The notes: generated by a model not told the origin, from the sequence alone. A stretch of 64,000 nucleotides of DNA from Streptomyces goshikiensis (GCF_014650555.1 NZ_BMVE01000011.1:209150-273149); one strand, 5' to 3'; shown: positions 41,584 to 50,196, counted from the first letter of the stretch. Numbers and translations: made by a program.

Positions 41584-42720
41584 GTGAAGCTTCAGCGCAA
41601 GAACATGCTTCGTGCCTCCGCCCTCGGGGCGCTTGTCGTGTCCGGCGCCCTGGTCCTCACGGCGTGCGGCTCGGACGACAACACGAAGACCGCCGACGGC
41701 GCGACCAAGGCCTCGGCGCCCGCCGCCGGCGACGTCAAGTGCGACGACGCCAAGGGCAAGCTGCTCGCCTCGGGCTCCTCCGCCCAGAAGAACGCCGTGG
41801 ACCTGTGGGTCAAGAACTACATGGCCGCCTGCTCGGGCGTCGAGGTCAACTACAAGTCCTCCTCCTCCGGTGAGGGCATCGTCGCCTTCAACCAGGGCAC
41901 CGTGGGCTTCGCCGGCTCGGACTCCGCGCTGAAGCCCGAGGCCGTCGAGGAGTCGAAGAAGATCTGCACCGGTGGCCAGGGCGTCAACCTGCCCATGGTC
42001 GGCGGCCCGATCGCCCTCGGCTTCAACGTCTCCGGCGTGGACAAGCTGAACCTGGACGCCGCCACGATCGCCAACATCTTCAACGACAAGATCAAGAAGT
42101 GGGACGACGAGGCGATCAAGAAGCTGAACCCGGGCGTCACGCTCCCCTCGACCCCGATCCAGCACTTCCACCGCTCCGAGGACTCCGGCACCACCGAGAA
42201 CCTCGGCAAGTACCTCAAGGCCACCGCCGGTGACGCCTGGCCGTACGAGGCCGCGAAGAAGTGGCCGGCCCCGGGCGGTCTCGGTGCCTCCGGCTCCGCG
42301 GGCGTGGCCACCCAGGTCAAGCAGGTCGACGGCGCGATCGGTTACTTCGAGCTCTCCTACGCCAGCGCCCAGGGCATCAAGACGGTCGACCTGAACACCG
42401 GTGCCGCCGCCCCGGTCAAGGCCTCCTCCGAGACCGCGTCCAAGGCCATCGCCGCCGCGAAGGTCGCCGGCACCGGCTCCGACCTGGCCCTGAAGCTGGA
42501 CTACACCACCAAGGCCGAGGGTGCGTACCCGATCGTCCTGGTGACCTACGAGATCGTCTGCGACAAGGGCAACAAGGCCGAGACGCTCCCGACCGTGAAG
42601 TCCTTCCTGAACTACACCGCCTCCGACGCGGGCCAGAAGGTCCTCTCCGAGAACGGCTACGCCCCGATCCCGGCCGAGATCAACGCCAAGGTCCGCGAAG
42701 TCATCAAGTCGCTCAGCTGA
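41584..42720 (+). CDS. pstS: phosphate-binding lipoprotein PstS
   Basis: The 378-residue exported lipoprotein captures phosphate for the PstCAB importer. The N-terminus is a lipoprotein signal with lipobox LTAC (Cys about residue 28). The phosphate pocket is indicated by SGSSAQ, SSSSGEG and HRSEDSGTTEN, all typical of PstS. GTG 41584 follows GGAAGGA. Phosphate control is indicated by the PHO box; a strong hairpin after the stop probably makes its message more abundant than that of pstC. Confidence 0.97.
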   Translation: MKLQRKNMLRASALGALVVSGALVLTACGSDDNTKTADGATKASAPAAGDVKCDDAKGKLLASGSSAQKNAVDLWVKNYMAACSGVEVNYKSSSSGEGIVAFNQGTVGFAGSDSALKPEAVEESKKICTGGQGVNLPMVGGPIALGFNVSGVDKLNLDAATIANIFNDKIKKWDDEAIKKLNPGVTLPSTPIQHFHRSEDSGTTENLGKYLKATAGDAWPYEAAKKWPAPGGLGASGSAGVATQVKQVDGAIGYFELSYASAQGIKTVDLNTGAAAPVKASSETASKAIAAAKVAGTGSDLALKLDYTTKAEGAYPIVLVTYEIVCDKGNKAETLPTVKSFLNYTASDAGQKVLSENGYAPIPAEINAKVREVIKSLS

Positions 42721-42732
42721 TCCAGAACCTCT

Positions 42733-42766
42733 GGTCCGGGCCGCCCCCGTCCGGGCGGCCCGGACC
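42733..42766 (+). terminator. 14-bp hairpin between pstS and pstC
   Basis: GGTCCGGGCCGCCC (42733-42746) and GGGCGGCCCGGACC (42753-42766) are perfect 14-bp arms with a 6-base loop, 13 bases past pstS. It may protect the pstS message or stop part of the transcripts, giving excess binding protein. Confidence 0.8.
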
Positions 42767-42845
42767 CGAGGACCCTCCCCCTCCACCCGGGGGATCCGGT
42801 GCACCGCCGCCAGGGGGCCTGCCCCCCATCCAGACCGGAAAGATC

Positions 42846-43835
42846 ATGGCTTCCACCACACCCACCCGCATAGACACGGCTCCGCCCGTCTCCAAGAGCG
42901 GAAGGTCCACCGGCCGCGCCGGTGACAAGATCTTCGCGGGCCTCTCCAAGGGCTCCGGCATCCTGCTCCTGGTGATCATGGCGTCGATCGCCGTCTTCCT
43001 CACCTACCGCGCGTCGATCGCACTGTCGAAGAACGAGGGCAACTTCCTCACCACCTTCGACTGGAACGCATCCGCCACGCCCCCCGTCTTCGGCATCGCC
43101 GTCCTGCTCTTCGGCACCGTCGTCAGCTCGATCATCGCGATGGCCATCGCGGTTCCGATCGCCGTCGGCATCGCCCTCTTCATCTCGCACTACGCGCCGC
43201 GCAAGCTGGCCGCCCCCCTCGCCTACGTGGTCGACCTGCTGGCCGCCGTGCCGTCGATCATCTACGGCATCTGGGGCGCCCTCTTCCTCGTACCGCAGCT
43301 CGCCGGCCTCAACCTCTGGCTCGACGAGTACCTGGGATGGACCTACGTCTTCGACAAGACGCAGGTCGGCGTCGCCCGCTCGCTCTTCACCGTCGGCATC
43401 CTGCTCGCGATCATGATCCTGCCGATCGTGACCAGCGTCAGCCGCGAGGTCTTCCTCCAGGTCCCGCGCATGAACGAGGAGGCCGCCCTGGCCCTCGGCG
43501 CGACCCGCTGGGAGGTCATCCGGATGTCCGTGCTGCCCTTCGGCCGCTCCGGCGTCATCTCCGCCTCGATGCTCGGCCTCGGCCGCGCGCTCGGCGAGAC
43601 CATGGCCGTCGCGACCGTCCTCTCCCCGAGCTTCCTGATCTCCGGCCACATCCTGAACCCGGGCGGCGGCACGTTCGCGCAGAACATCGCCGCGAAGTTC
43701 GACGAGGCCAACGAGTTCGGCCGCGACGCCCTGATCGCCTCCGGCCTCGTGCTCTTCCTGCTCACCCTGCTGGTCAACGGCGCCGCCCGGCTGATCATCG
43801 CCCGTCGCAAGGACTTCTCGGGGGCGAACGCCTGA
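42846..43835 (+). CDS. pstC: phosphate ABC transporter permease PstC
   Basis: The 329-residue inner-membrane subunit has six to seven transmembrane helices. The ABC-permease EAA loop is EEAALALGATRWEVIRMSVLPFGRSG, which contacts PstB, and the motif AVPSIIYGIWG is PstC/PstA typical. It starts 125 bases after pstS at ATG 42846, beyond the hairpin. Its stop overlaps pstA as TGATG. Confidence 0.96.
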   Translation: MASTTPTRIDTAPPVSKSGRSTGRAGDKIFAGLSKGSGILLLVIMASIAVFLTYRASIALSKNEGNFLTTFDWNASATPPVFGIAVLLFGTVVSSIIAMAIAVPIAVGIALFISHYAPRKLAAPLAYVVDLLAAVPSIIYGIWGALFLVPQLAGLNLWLDEYLGWTYVFDKTQVGVARSLFTVGILLAIMILPIVTSVSREVFLQVPRMNEEAALALGATRWEVIRMSVLPFGRSGVISASMLGLGRALGETMAVATVLSPSFLISGHILNPGGGTFAQNIAAKFDEANEFGRDALIASGLVLFLLTLLVNGAARLIIARRKDFSGANA

Positions 43836-44917
43836 TGAGCCACGCACTCCAGGACCAGCGGCCCGCTCCGGCCCGCAAGTCCCCCGCACCCGCCGGCCTC
43901 ACCCGGGGCGGCCTGCCCCGCTGGGCCCCGGCCGGCATCGCGGTCCTCTCGATCGCCCTCGGCTGCGGCATCGGCCTCGTCGCCGATCTGCACAGCAAGA
44001 TCCAGTGGGGCCTGATCGCCTCCCTCCTGTTCATCGGGATCACGTACGCCGCCAGCGCGGTCGTCGAGAACCGGCGCCAGGCCAAGGACCGGGTGACGAC
44101 CTCCCTCGTATGGGTCTGCTTCGTCCTCGCGGTCATCCCGCTGCTCTCGCTGATCTGGACCACCGTCAGCCGCGGCATGAAGGTCCTCGACGGGGACTTC
44201 ATCAGCCACTCGATGAACGGCGTCACCAGCTTCGAAGAGGGCGGCGGCGTCTACCACGCGCTGCTCGGCACCATCGAGCAGATCGCCCTGGCCACCCTGA
44301 TCGCCGCGCCGATCGGTCTGCTGACCGCCGTCTACCTGGTCGAGTACGGCCGGGGCTCGCTCGCCAAGGCCGTGACCTTCTTCGTCGACGTCATGACCGG
44401 CATCCCCTCCATCGTCGCGGGCCTGTTCATCCTGACGACCTGGAACCTGGCGCTCGGCTTCGGCCCCTCCGGCTTCGCCGGCTCGATGGCCCTGTCGATC
44501 CTGATGATGCCCGTCGTGGTCCGCTCCACCGAGGAGATGCTCAAGCTCGTCCCGAACGAGCTGCGCGAGGCCGCCCTCGCCCTCGGCGTGCCGAAGTGGC
44601 GCATGATCCTCAAGGTCGTCCTCCCCACGGCCATCGGCGGCATCGCCACCGGCCTGATGCTGGCCGTCGCCCGCATCGCCGGCGAGACCGCTCCGATCAT
44701 GCTGCTGGTCTTCGGTACCCAGCTGATCAACAACAACCCCTTCGAAGGTGCCCAGTCCTCGCTCCCCCTGTACATCTGGGAGCAGTACAAGGTCGGCAGT
44801 GACGCCTCCTACGACCGGGCATGGGCCGCCGCGCTCGTCCTGATCGCCTTCGTCATGATCCTCAATCTGGTGGCCCGCGGCATCGCCCGCTGGAAGGCCC
44901 CGAAGACCGGTCGCTGA
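43835..44917 (+). CDS. pstA: phosphate ABC transporter permease PstA
   Basis: The 360-residue permease partner of PstC has a Pro-rich cytosolic head (about 25 residues), seven hydrophobic helices, the motif MTGIPSIVAGLFI and the EAA loop LREAALALGVPKWRMILKVVLPTA. ATG 43835 overlaps the pstC stop (TGATG), so it is coupled. The gene is longer than E. coli pstA because of two extra N-terminal helices, normal in actinobacteria. Confidence 0.96.
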   Translation: MSHALQDQRPAPARKSPAPAGLTRGGLPRWAPAGIAVLSIALGCGIGLVADLHSKIQWGLIASLLFIGITYAASAVVENRRQAKDRVTTSLVWVCFVLAVIPLLSLIWTTVSRGMKVLDGDFISHSMNGVTSFEEGGGVYHALLGTIEQIALATLIAAPIGLLTAVYLVEYGRGSLAKAVTFFVDVMTGIPSIVAGLFILTTWNLALGFGPSGFAGSMALSILMMPVVVRSTEEMLKLVPNELREAALALGVPKWRMILKVVLPTAIGGIATGLMLAVARIAGETAPIMLLVFGTQLINNNPFEGAQSSLPLYIWEQYKVGSDASYDRAWAAALVLIAFVMILNLVARGIARWKAPKTGR

Positions 44918-44946
44918 CGCGACCAATGAAAGCGAAGTGACCCCCC

Positions 44947-45723
44947 ATGGCGAAGCGAATCGACGTCAGCGGACTGTCCGCCTTCTACGGCACCCACAAG
45001 GCCATCGACGACATCTCGATGACCGTGGAGCCCCGCTCCGTGACCGCCTTCATCGGCCCGTCCGGCTGCGGCAAGTCCACTTTCCTGCGCACCCTGAACC
45101 GGATGCACGAGGTCACCCCCGGCGGCCGCGTCGAGGGCAAGGTGATGCTGGACGACGAGAACCTGTACGGCACGAACGTGGACCCGGTCGCGGTCCGCCG
45201 CACCGTCGGCATGGTCTTCCAGCGCCCGAACCCCTTCCCCACCATGTCGATCTTCGACAACGTGGCGGCGGGCCTGCGCCTGAACGGCAGTTTCAAGAAG
45301 GCCGCGCTCGCGGAGATCGTGGAGCGCTCCCTCAAGGGCGCCAACCTCTGGAACGAGGTCAAGGACCGCCTGAACAAGCCGGGCTCCGGCCTCTCCGGCG
45401 GCCAGCAGCAGCGTCTGTGCATCGCCCGCGCCATCGCGGTCGAGCCCGAGGTCCTGCTGATGGACGAGCCCTGCTCGGCCCTCGACCCGATCTCCACCCT
45501 GGCCATCGAGGACCTGATCGGCGAGCTGAAGGAGCGCTTCACGATCGTCATCGTGACGCACAACATGCAGCAGGCGGCCCGCGTCTCGGACCGCACTGCC
45601 TTCTTCAACCTCGCGGCCGTCGGCCAGCCCGGCAAGCTCATCGAGCTGGACGACACGGAGCGGATCTTCTCCAACCCGTCCGTCCAGGCGACCGAGGACT
45701 ACATCTCGGGCCGCTTCGGTTAA
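44947..45723 (+). CDS. pstB: phosphate ABC transporter ATPase PstB
   Basis: The 258-residue ATPase has Walker A GPSGCGKST (about 36-44), a Q-loop (FQRPNPFPTMS), the ABC signature LSGGQQQR, Walker B VLLMDEP, D-loop SALD and switch His in VTHNMQQA. It drives phosphate import through PstC/PstA. It lies 29 bases past pstA and closes the operon. No phoU gene follows; phoU is usually near phoR/phoP in Streptomyces. Confidence 0.97.
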   Translation: MAKRIDVSGLSAFYGTHKAIDDISMTVEPRSVTAFIGPSGCGKSTFLRTLNRMHEVTPGGRVEGKVMLDDENLYGTNVDPVAVRRTVGMVFQRPNPFPTMSIFDNVAAGLRLNGSFKKAALAEIVERSLKGANLWNEVKDRLNKPGSGLSGGQQQRLCIARAIAVEPEVLLMDEPCSALDPISTLAIEDLIGELKERFTIVIVTHNMQQAARVSDRTAFFNLAAVGQPGKLIELDDTERIFSNPSVQATEDYISGRFG

Positions 45724-45796
45724 ACCCGGACCCCCCGCGGATGTGCGACACGTCCTGCGGTGCTGCATGGCGGTGCCACCGCAAGGCGAAAGAAAA

Positions 45797-45830
45797 GGGC
45801 CGGCTCCCCCTGGGTGGGGGGAGCCGGCCC
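45797..45830. terminator. bidirectional terminator between pstB and pit
   Basis: GGGCCGGCTCCCCC (45797-45810) pairs with GGGGGAGCCGGCCC (45817-45830) around a 6-base loop, with AAA before and CTTTCGTTT after. It can serve both convergent operons. Confidence 0.9.
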
Positions 45831-45853
45831 GCTTTCGTTTCCCGGGGCGGACC

Positions 45854-46852
45854 CTAGGCGATGGCCAGGTCCACGATCCAGAAGCTGAGCGCCGCGACCA
45901 GCGCCGCGGCCGGCATGGTGATGAACCAGCCCAGGATGATGTTCTTGGCGACGCCCCAGCGGACCGCGTTGACCCGCTTCGTCGCGCCCACACCCATGAT
46001 CGCCGAGGTGATGACGTGGGTGGTGGAGATCGGCGCCTGGTACAGGTACGACGCGGTGTACATGATCGAGGCGCCCGTGGTCTCGGCGGCGAAGCCCTGC
46101 GGCGGGTCGAGCTCGATGATCTTGCGGCCGAGCGTGCGCATGATGCGCCAGCCACCCGCGTACGTACCCAGCGACAGCATCACGGCGCAGGCGATCTTGA
46201 CCCATACGGGGATCGGCGCGTCGGAGCTCTGGACGTCGGCGATGACCAGGGCCATCACCACGATGCCCATGGTCTTCTGGGCGTCCTGGAGGCCGTGGCC
46301 CAGCGCCATGGCGGCCGCCGAGACGGTCTGGGCGATGCGGAAGCCGCGCTTGGCCTTGTGCGGGTTGGACCTGCGGAACATCCACATGATCGCGACCATC
46401 ACCAGGTAGCCCACGACCAGGCCGACGATCGGCGACAGGAACATCGGGATGACGACCTTGTCGAGCACTCCCGACCAGATGACGCCGATCCCGCCCGCGA
46501 GCGCCGCCCCGACCATGCCTCCGAAGAGCGCGTGGGAGGAGGACGACGGCAGGCCGAAGTACCAGGTGATCAGGTTCCAGACGATCGCGCCGACCAGGGC
46601 GGAGAAGAGGATCCACATCCCCCGGTCACCGGTCGGCGTCTCGATGAGCCCCTTGCTGACGGTCTTGGCCACGCCGCTGCCCAGGAAGGCGCCGGCGAGG
46701 TTCATCACCGCGGCCATCGCGAGGGCGGCACGCGGGGTCAGCGCGCGGGTCGAGACCGAGGTCGCGATCGCGTTCGCCGAGTCGTGGAAACCGTTGGTGT
46801 ACGTGAAACCGAGCGCGACACCGATGGTCACGATCAGAGCGAAGGTGTCCAC
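45854..46852 (-). CDS. pitH1: PiT-family low-affinity phosphate transporter
   Basis: The 332-residue membrane protein has 8-10 helices in two inverted halves. The PiT signature is GFHDSANAIATSVSTRAL near the N-terminus, and the second is APISTTHVITSAIMGVG; GLPSSSSHALFGG is the third. It takes up metal-phosphate with protons or sodium. Start GTG 46852 lies 5 bases after the DUF47 stop, so the two form an operon. It converges with pst, giving the window both high- and low-affinity uptake. Confidence 0.95.
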   Translation of the reverse strand: MDTFALIVTIGVALGFTYTNGFHDSANAIATSVSTRALTPRAALAMAAVMNLAGAFLGSGVAKTVSKGLIETPTGDRGMWILFSALVGAIVWNLITWYFGLPSSSSHALFGGMVGAALAGGIGVIWSGVLDKVVIPMFLSPIVGLVVGYLVMVAIMWMFRRSNPHKAKRGFRIAQTVSAAAMALGHGLQDAQKTMGIVVMALVIADVQSSDAPIPVWVKIACAVMLSLGTYAGGWRIMRTLGRKIIELDPPQGFAAETTGASIMYTASYLYQAPISTTHVITSAIMGVGATKRVNAVRWGVAKNIILGWFITMPAAALVAALSFWIVDLAIA

Positions 46853-46857
46853 GAGGT

Positions 46858-47478
46858 TCAGGACTCCTTGACCGCGATGGTCTCCACCGTGTTCGCGACG
46901 TGCTCGAACGCGTCGGCCGCCTCTTCGAGCACGTCGACGATCTGCTTGAGCTTGAGCACCTCGATGGCGTCGTACTTGCCGTTGAAGAGCTGGGCGAGCA
47001 GCTTGCGGTGGATCTGGTCGGCCTGGTTCTCGAGGCGGTTGACCTCGATCCAGTACTCGGTCAGGTTGTCCATCGTCCGCAGGTGCGGCATGGCCTCGGC
47101 GGTCAGTTCGGCCGCCCGCGCCAGTACCTCGATCTGCTGCTCGACGCCCTTGGGGAGCTCCTCCACGTTGTAGAGGACGACCAGGTCGACCGCCTCCTCC
47201 ATGAAGTCCATGATGTCGTCGAGCGACGAGGCCAGGTTGTAGATGTCCTCGCGGTCGAACGGCGTGATGAAGGAGGAGTTCAGCTGGTGGAAGATCGCGT
47301 GGGTCGCGTCGTCCCCCGCGTGTTCCGCCGCCCGCATCCGCTCCGCGATCTCGGCCCGGGCGGAGGAATCCGCTCCGAGCAGTTCCATCAGGAGCTTGGA
47401 GCCCGTGACGATGTTGTCCGCGGATGCGGCGAACATGTCGTAGAAGCTCGTCTCCCTGGGGGTCAGACGAAATCGCAC
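46858..47478 (-). CDS. DUF47 / PhoU-like Pit accessory protein
   Basis: This 206-residue helical protein has two PhoU-like three-helix bundles with acid-rich metal-cluster motifs (DREDIYNLASSLDDIMDFMEE and RLENQADQIHR). DUF47 proteins are the common partners of Pit transporters and are needed for their function or control. The start is GTG 47478; it lies 5 bases before pit. A PHO box sits 63 bases upstream, so the operon responds to phosphate in some direction. Confidence 0.94.
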   Translation of the reverse strand: MRFRLTPRETSFYDMFAASADNIVTGSKLLMELLGADSSARAEIAERMRAAEHAGDDATHAIFHQLNSSFITPFDREDIYNLASSLDDIMDFMEEAVDLVVLYNVEELPKGVEQQIEVLARAAELTAEAMPHLRTMDNLTEYWIEVNRLENQADQIHRKLLAQLFNGKYDAIEVLKLKQIVDVLEEAADAFEHVANTVETIAVKES

Positions 47479-47540
47479 GTGAGGTCCTCGGGGTGCATTG
47501 GATTCGGTCAGGCTGATGCTAGGCGCAACCCCCGGCGAGG

Positions 47541-47562
47541 GCTAACCGGCCGTTCACCAGTG
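47541..47562 (+). promoter_or_regulatory. putative PHO box in the DUF47-csoR gap
   Basis: On the plus strand GCTAACCGGCC and GTTCACCAGTG are adjacent 11-base units of PhoP type; the second has a perfect GTTCACC. They lie between the divergent DUF47-pit operon and csoR and point away from pit. PhoP sites can repress; the direction here is not known. Confidence 0.6.
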
Positions 47563-47624
47563 TGCTCCATCAGGCACAGTGGGCGGAACGGACCCCTGCC
47601 CGGACGGCGAGGGCGACGTAACCT

Positions 47625-47641
47625 ATACCCATGAGGGGTAT
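47625..47641 (+). promoter_or_regulatory. CsoR operator
   Basis: ATACCC (47625-47630) and GGGTAT (47636-47641) are a perfect inverted repeat with a 5-base spacer, matching the TACCC/GGGTA core of CsoR sites. It lies 33 bases before csoR, so autoregulation is likely. Confidence 0.8.
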
Positions 47642-47674
47642 GCATCCCTCATTTCCGGACCACGGGAGGACTGC

Positions 47675-48028
47675 ATGACGACCATCGAGGCGGAGGGCTC
47701 CGGAGCCGGCGTCGCCGCGGCCCCCGAGGAGACCCCGGGCGCGGCGGTGCACGGGTACCACCACCAGAAGGACGAGCACCTCAAGCGGCTGCGCCGGATC
47801 GAGGGCCAGATCCGCGGCCTGCAGCGGCTCGTCGACGAGGACGTCTACTGCATCGACATACTCACGCAGGTCTCGGCGAGCACGAAGGCGCTCCAGTCCT
47901 TCGCGCTCCAGCTGCTGGAGGAGCACCTGCGGCACTGCGTGGCCGACGCGGCGGTCAAGGGCGGCGCGGAGATCGACGCCAAGGTCGAGGAAGCGACGAA
48001 GGCGATCGCCCGCCTCCTGCGCACCTGA
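47675..48028 (+). CDS. csoR: copper-sensing repressor CsoR
   Basis: This 117-residue all-helical DUF156 repressor has the Cu(I) site Cys59, His84 and Cys88 (C in VYCIDIL; H and C in EEHLRHC), spaced as in Streptomyces lividans CsoR. The N-terminal 25 residues are Ala/Pro-rich and flexible; KRLRRIEGQIRGLQRLV is the DNA-contact helix. ATG 47675 has GGGAGGA upstream. Copper export genes (copA/copZ) are not adjacent, so CsoR would act on distant targets and its own promoter. Confidence 0.95.
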   Translation: MTTIEAEGSGAGVAAAPEETPGAAVHGYHHQKDEHLKRLRRIEGQIRGLQRLVDEDVYCIDILTQVSASTKALQSFALQLLEEHLRHCVADAAVKGGAEIDAKVEEATKAIARLLRT

Positions 48029-48116
48029 GGCGGCGCGAGGACCCGGCCCCGCGCGCGGCGGCTGCCCGCCCCTCCCCGCACCGCGTCGGACCGGCACGGT
48101 CCGGTCCGGCACGGGC

Positions 48117-48146
48117 TCGTGCGGGTTCGTGCGGGTTCTTGCGGGC
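48117..48146. repeat. 10-bp tandem repeats
   Basis: TCGTGCGGGT, TCGTGCGGGT and TCTTGCGGGC follow each other between csoR and a convergent small gene. Just before, GGACCGGCACGGTCCGGTCCGGCACGGG is another GC-rich, repeat-like stretch. No function is evident; they may be part of a transcript end. Confidence 0.6.
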
Positions 48147-48158
48147 CTGGCGCCGGGG

Positions 48159-48314
48159 TCAGCGGCTGACGCCGACCATCAGCACCTCGTCGATGCGGTC
48201 CTGGCTGAGCCGTTCCTCGTCCGCCGTGGAGGCCGCGATGATCAGCTCACCGCACAGCTCGATCTCGGCGAGGGCCACGAAATCCTGCACCGTCGTACCG
48301 CCTCCGGGAGTCAC
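48159..48314 (-). CDS. small hypothetical acidic protein
   Basis: This 51-residue protein from GTG 48314 (product starting VTPGGGTTVQDFVALAE) is acidic and has a single Cys (EIELCGEL). GGAAGAGG precedes this GTG by 8 bases. The frame stays open to ATG 48392, which lacks a ribosome site. No family is recognised. It is convergent with csoR. Confidence 0.6.
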   Translation of the reverse strand: MTPGGGTTVQDFVALAEIELCGELIIAASTADEERLSQDRIDEVLMVGVSR

Positions 48315-48461
48315 GCGTGTCACCTCTTCCCGCCGCCATAGGTCGTCGGCGATCGGCTTCTCAGCGTAGGGAGCGCGGGTCGCTGCGCGCATGACACGGA
48401 TGGACCATTTCCGGATACCGGGCCATGACCCGATGGCACCGGTCTAGACCCATCGCACCGA

Positions 48462-49334
48462 CTACTCGGCGATCTTCCCGGCGTAAATGTCCCCGCTCGG
48501 GGGCAATGCGACGGTCACCGGAGTCCCGAACCCGTAGAGCAGCGTCGTCGACGAGACATCGATCACGCCATTGTTCTGGTAACTGAAACGGTGGCGGACC
48601 TTCCGCAGCCGGCCCTCATCGTCGAGGTACGCGTCGAACGGGACGGAGTCCTTGCTGAACCCTTTCGCCGCGGCCTCCAGCGTTCCCCGGATGTCCGGCG
48701 AGGCACTGCGCGCCGCCCGCCCGAGGTCGGTCGTCCCCCGGTAGTGCCACACCCTGGTGCCCGCCACCTCGGTCTCCCCCACGTACGTCACCTCCTGCGC
48801 GCCGCGCAGCAGCTCGGCCGCCGCCAGCGGATCGGTTGCCCCGCCCGTGACCAGGTTCCCGTCCCCGAGGGTCGCCGTGTCGACGCGCACCCACTTGTCG
48901 TCGGGCACGCCCGCGCCCCGGTTCTTCATGTAGAGGGCGCCGGGGACGAGGAGCTCGGTGATCGGCCGGTGCTCGTCCTTGCCCGCCGCGTCGGCGGGGA
49001 GCATCACCAGGAGCTGGCCCATCCGGTGCACGAAGTCCACCCCGCCCTCGCCGCGGATCGTGACGCGGGTGCCGCCGGCGGCCATCTCCATCGCCGTACG
49101 GACCCGCGCGCTCCCGGCCGCCGTCAGCGCGTCGGCGGCCGCCCGCACCGCCGCGACGGCCCTGGCCGGGTCCGCCGGCGGTTTGCCGTCGCCGCCGGCG
49201 CCCGCGCCGGCCCCCGCTCCCGCGTCCGCCGCGCCGCCGCACGCTGCCAGCGCGGCCACGGTGACGGCCACGCCGACCGCGAGCACCACCCCACCCGCAC
49301 GCACTCGCCGCCGCCTGTGCTGGTGCACCACCAT
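48462..49334 (-). CDS. secreted lipoprotein (LppX/LprG-like fold possible)
   Basis: This 290-residue lipoprotein has a basic N-terminus (HQHRRRRVRAGG) and lipobox LAAC (Cys about residue 32), then a Gly/Ala linker and an outside domain with strands such as VRTAMEMAAGGTRVTIRGEGGVDF. The layout resembles actinobacterial LppX/LprAFG-like carriers or the Streptomyces DUF1396-type lipoproteins, but identity is uncertain. ATG 49334 is chosen over an in-frame ATG 48 bases upstream because the lipoprotein signal then has normal length. Confidence 0.85.
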   Translation of the reverse strand: MVVHQHRRRRVRAGGVVLAVGVAVTVAALAACGGAADAGAGAGAGAGGDGKPPADPARAVAAVRAAADALTAAGSARVRTAMEMAAGGTRVTIRGEGGVDFVHRMGQLLVMLPADAAGKDEHRPITELLVPGALYMKNRGAGVPDDKWVRVDTATLGDGNLVTGGATDPLAAAELLRGAQEVTYVGETEVAGTRVWHYRGTTDLGRAARSASPDIRGTLEAAAKGFSKDSVPFDAYLDDEGRLRKVRHRFSYQNNGVIDVSSTTLLYGFGTPVTVALPPSGDIYAGKIAE

Positions 49335-49465
49335 CGCCTGCCAACCCCCAACGCATGACCGCTGCTTGCCCGAGGCCCCCACCCGCTCCGCTTAACGAGG
49401 TCCGGGGTTTCCCGTCACGGTGCGGGGCCGTGTCCGGGCGCGCCGAACCCGGGTACCGTGGTGGC

Positions 49466-49708
49466 GTGGACCCGCATCCCAAGGCGCCGCCGACCGTTCC
49501 GCTCGCCACCTTGCCGCTCGCCACCCTGCCGCTGCCTCGTGCGGACGCGCGGTCCGAGAGGCCCGCACAGCCGCCGGCCGGCCACAGCACGAGCACCACC
49601 GAGCGCGGGTCGTTCTGCCTGGCCCTGTGCACCTGCGGCTGGAGGGGCCCGGCCCGCCGCTCCCGCGACCTGGCCCGCAAGGACGCCACACTGCACACGG
49701 CGGGGTAG
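49466..49708 (+). CDS. small protein with Cys/Trp C-terminal motif
   Basis: This 80-residue protein has a Pro/Ala-rich first half and a conserved-looking end CLALCTCGWRGPARRSRDLA. This CxxxCxC-GW-GPARR pattern occurs in small Streptomyces proteins I recall but cannot name. GTG 49466 lies 6 bases after TACCGT (49454-49459), a likely leaderless start. Function unknown. Confidence 0.6.
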   Translation: MDPHPKAPPTVPLATLPLATLPLPRADARSERPAQPPAGHSTSTTERGSFCLALCTCGWRGPARRSRDLARKDATLHTAG

Positions 49709-49821
49709 GGGCGGAGCCCCGACCCGGCGACGGGGCGGCGCGGCGGCCCGGTGGCGCGTTCTGATAGCCCGTTCGGACGGCCCGGCTGGCCTGCCTGCGC
49801 GGGAGCGGATGCCCTGGACTC

Positions 49822-50055
49822 ATGCCAGGACCCGCGCCCCGACTCGCCGCCCTCCTCTGGGCCCTGCTCATCGCCTCCGCCCCGGCCGCCGCGGCCTGGG
49901 CCCGGCCCGTGGGCACGGCGGACGGCCCGGCCGACGTGGCCCTGGCCGTCGGGCTCACCACCGCCGCGGCCGTCGCCACCGGGCTGTGGCTGCGCTCCCG
50001 CTACCGACGCGACGAGGACGAGGGCGACCGGGGCACGGAAGGCGGCGACCCCTGA
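49822..50055 (+). CDS. small two-helix membrane protein
   Basis: This 77-residue protein has two hydrophobic segments (about 7-27 and 38-56) and a charged tail RSRYRRDEDEGDRGTEGG. No family is recognised. ATG 49822 has no ribosome site. The stop overlaps a possible next small gene in the sequence CTGA. Confidence 0.65.
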   Translation: MPGPAPRLAALLWALLIASAPAAAAWARPVGTADGPADVALAVGLTTAAAVATGLWLRSRYRRDEDEGDRGTEGGDP

Positions 50056-50174
50056 GCCCGCGCCCGCGCCCCCGCCCCCGCCCGGCGGCGATCCGGCTGT
50101 TCTTCGGGGCGGCGGGGCTGTGCCTGCTGGCGGCCGTACTGCTCTCCGTATGGGATTCCTACGCGCACCGGTGA
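50052..50174 (+). CDS. possible 40-residue membrane peptide, CTG start
   Basis: After GGAAGG and a 9-base gap, CTG at 50052 overlaps the previous stop (CTGA) and opens a frame encoding a basic Pro/Arg head (SPRPRPRPRPAAIR), one hydrophobic helix (LFFGAAGLCLLAAVLLSVW) and DSYAHR. A CTG start is unusual, so this is tentative, but the hydrophobic, GC3-rich sequence looks like a real membrane segment. Confidence 0.35.
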   Translation: MSPRPRPRPRPAAIRLFFGAAGLCLLAAVLLSVWDSYAHR

Positions 50175-50196
50175 GCCGGGCCGCGACGGCTCCCTC

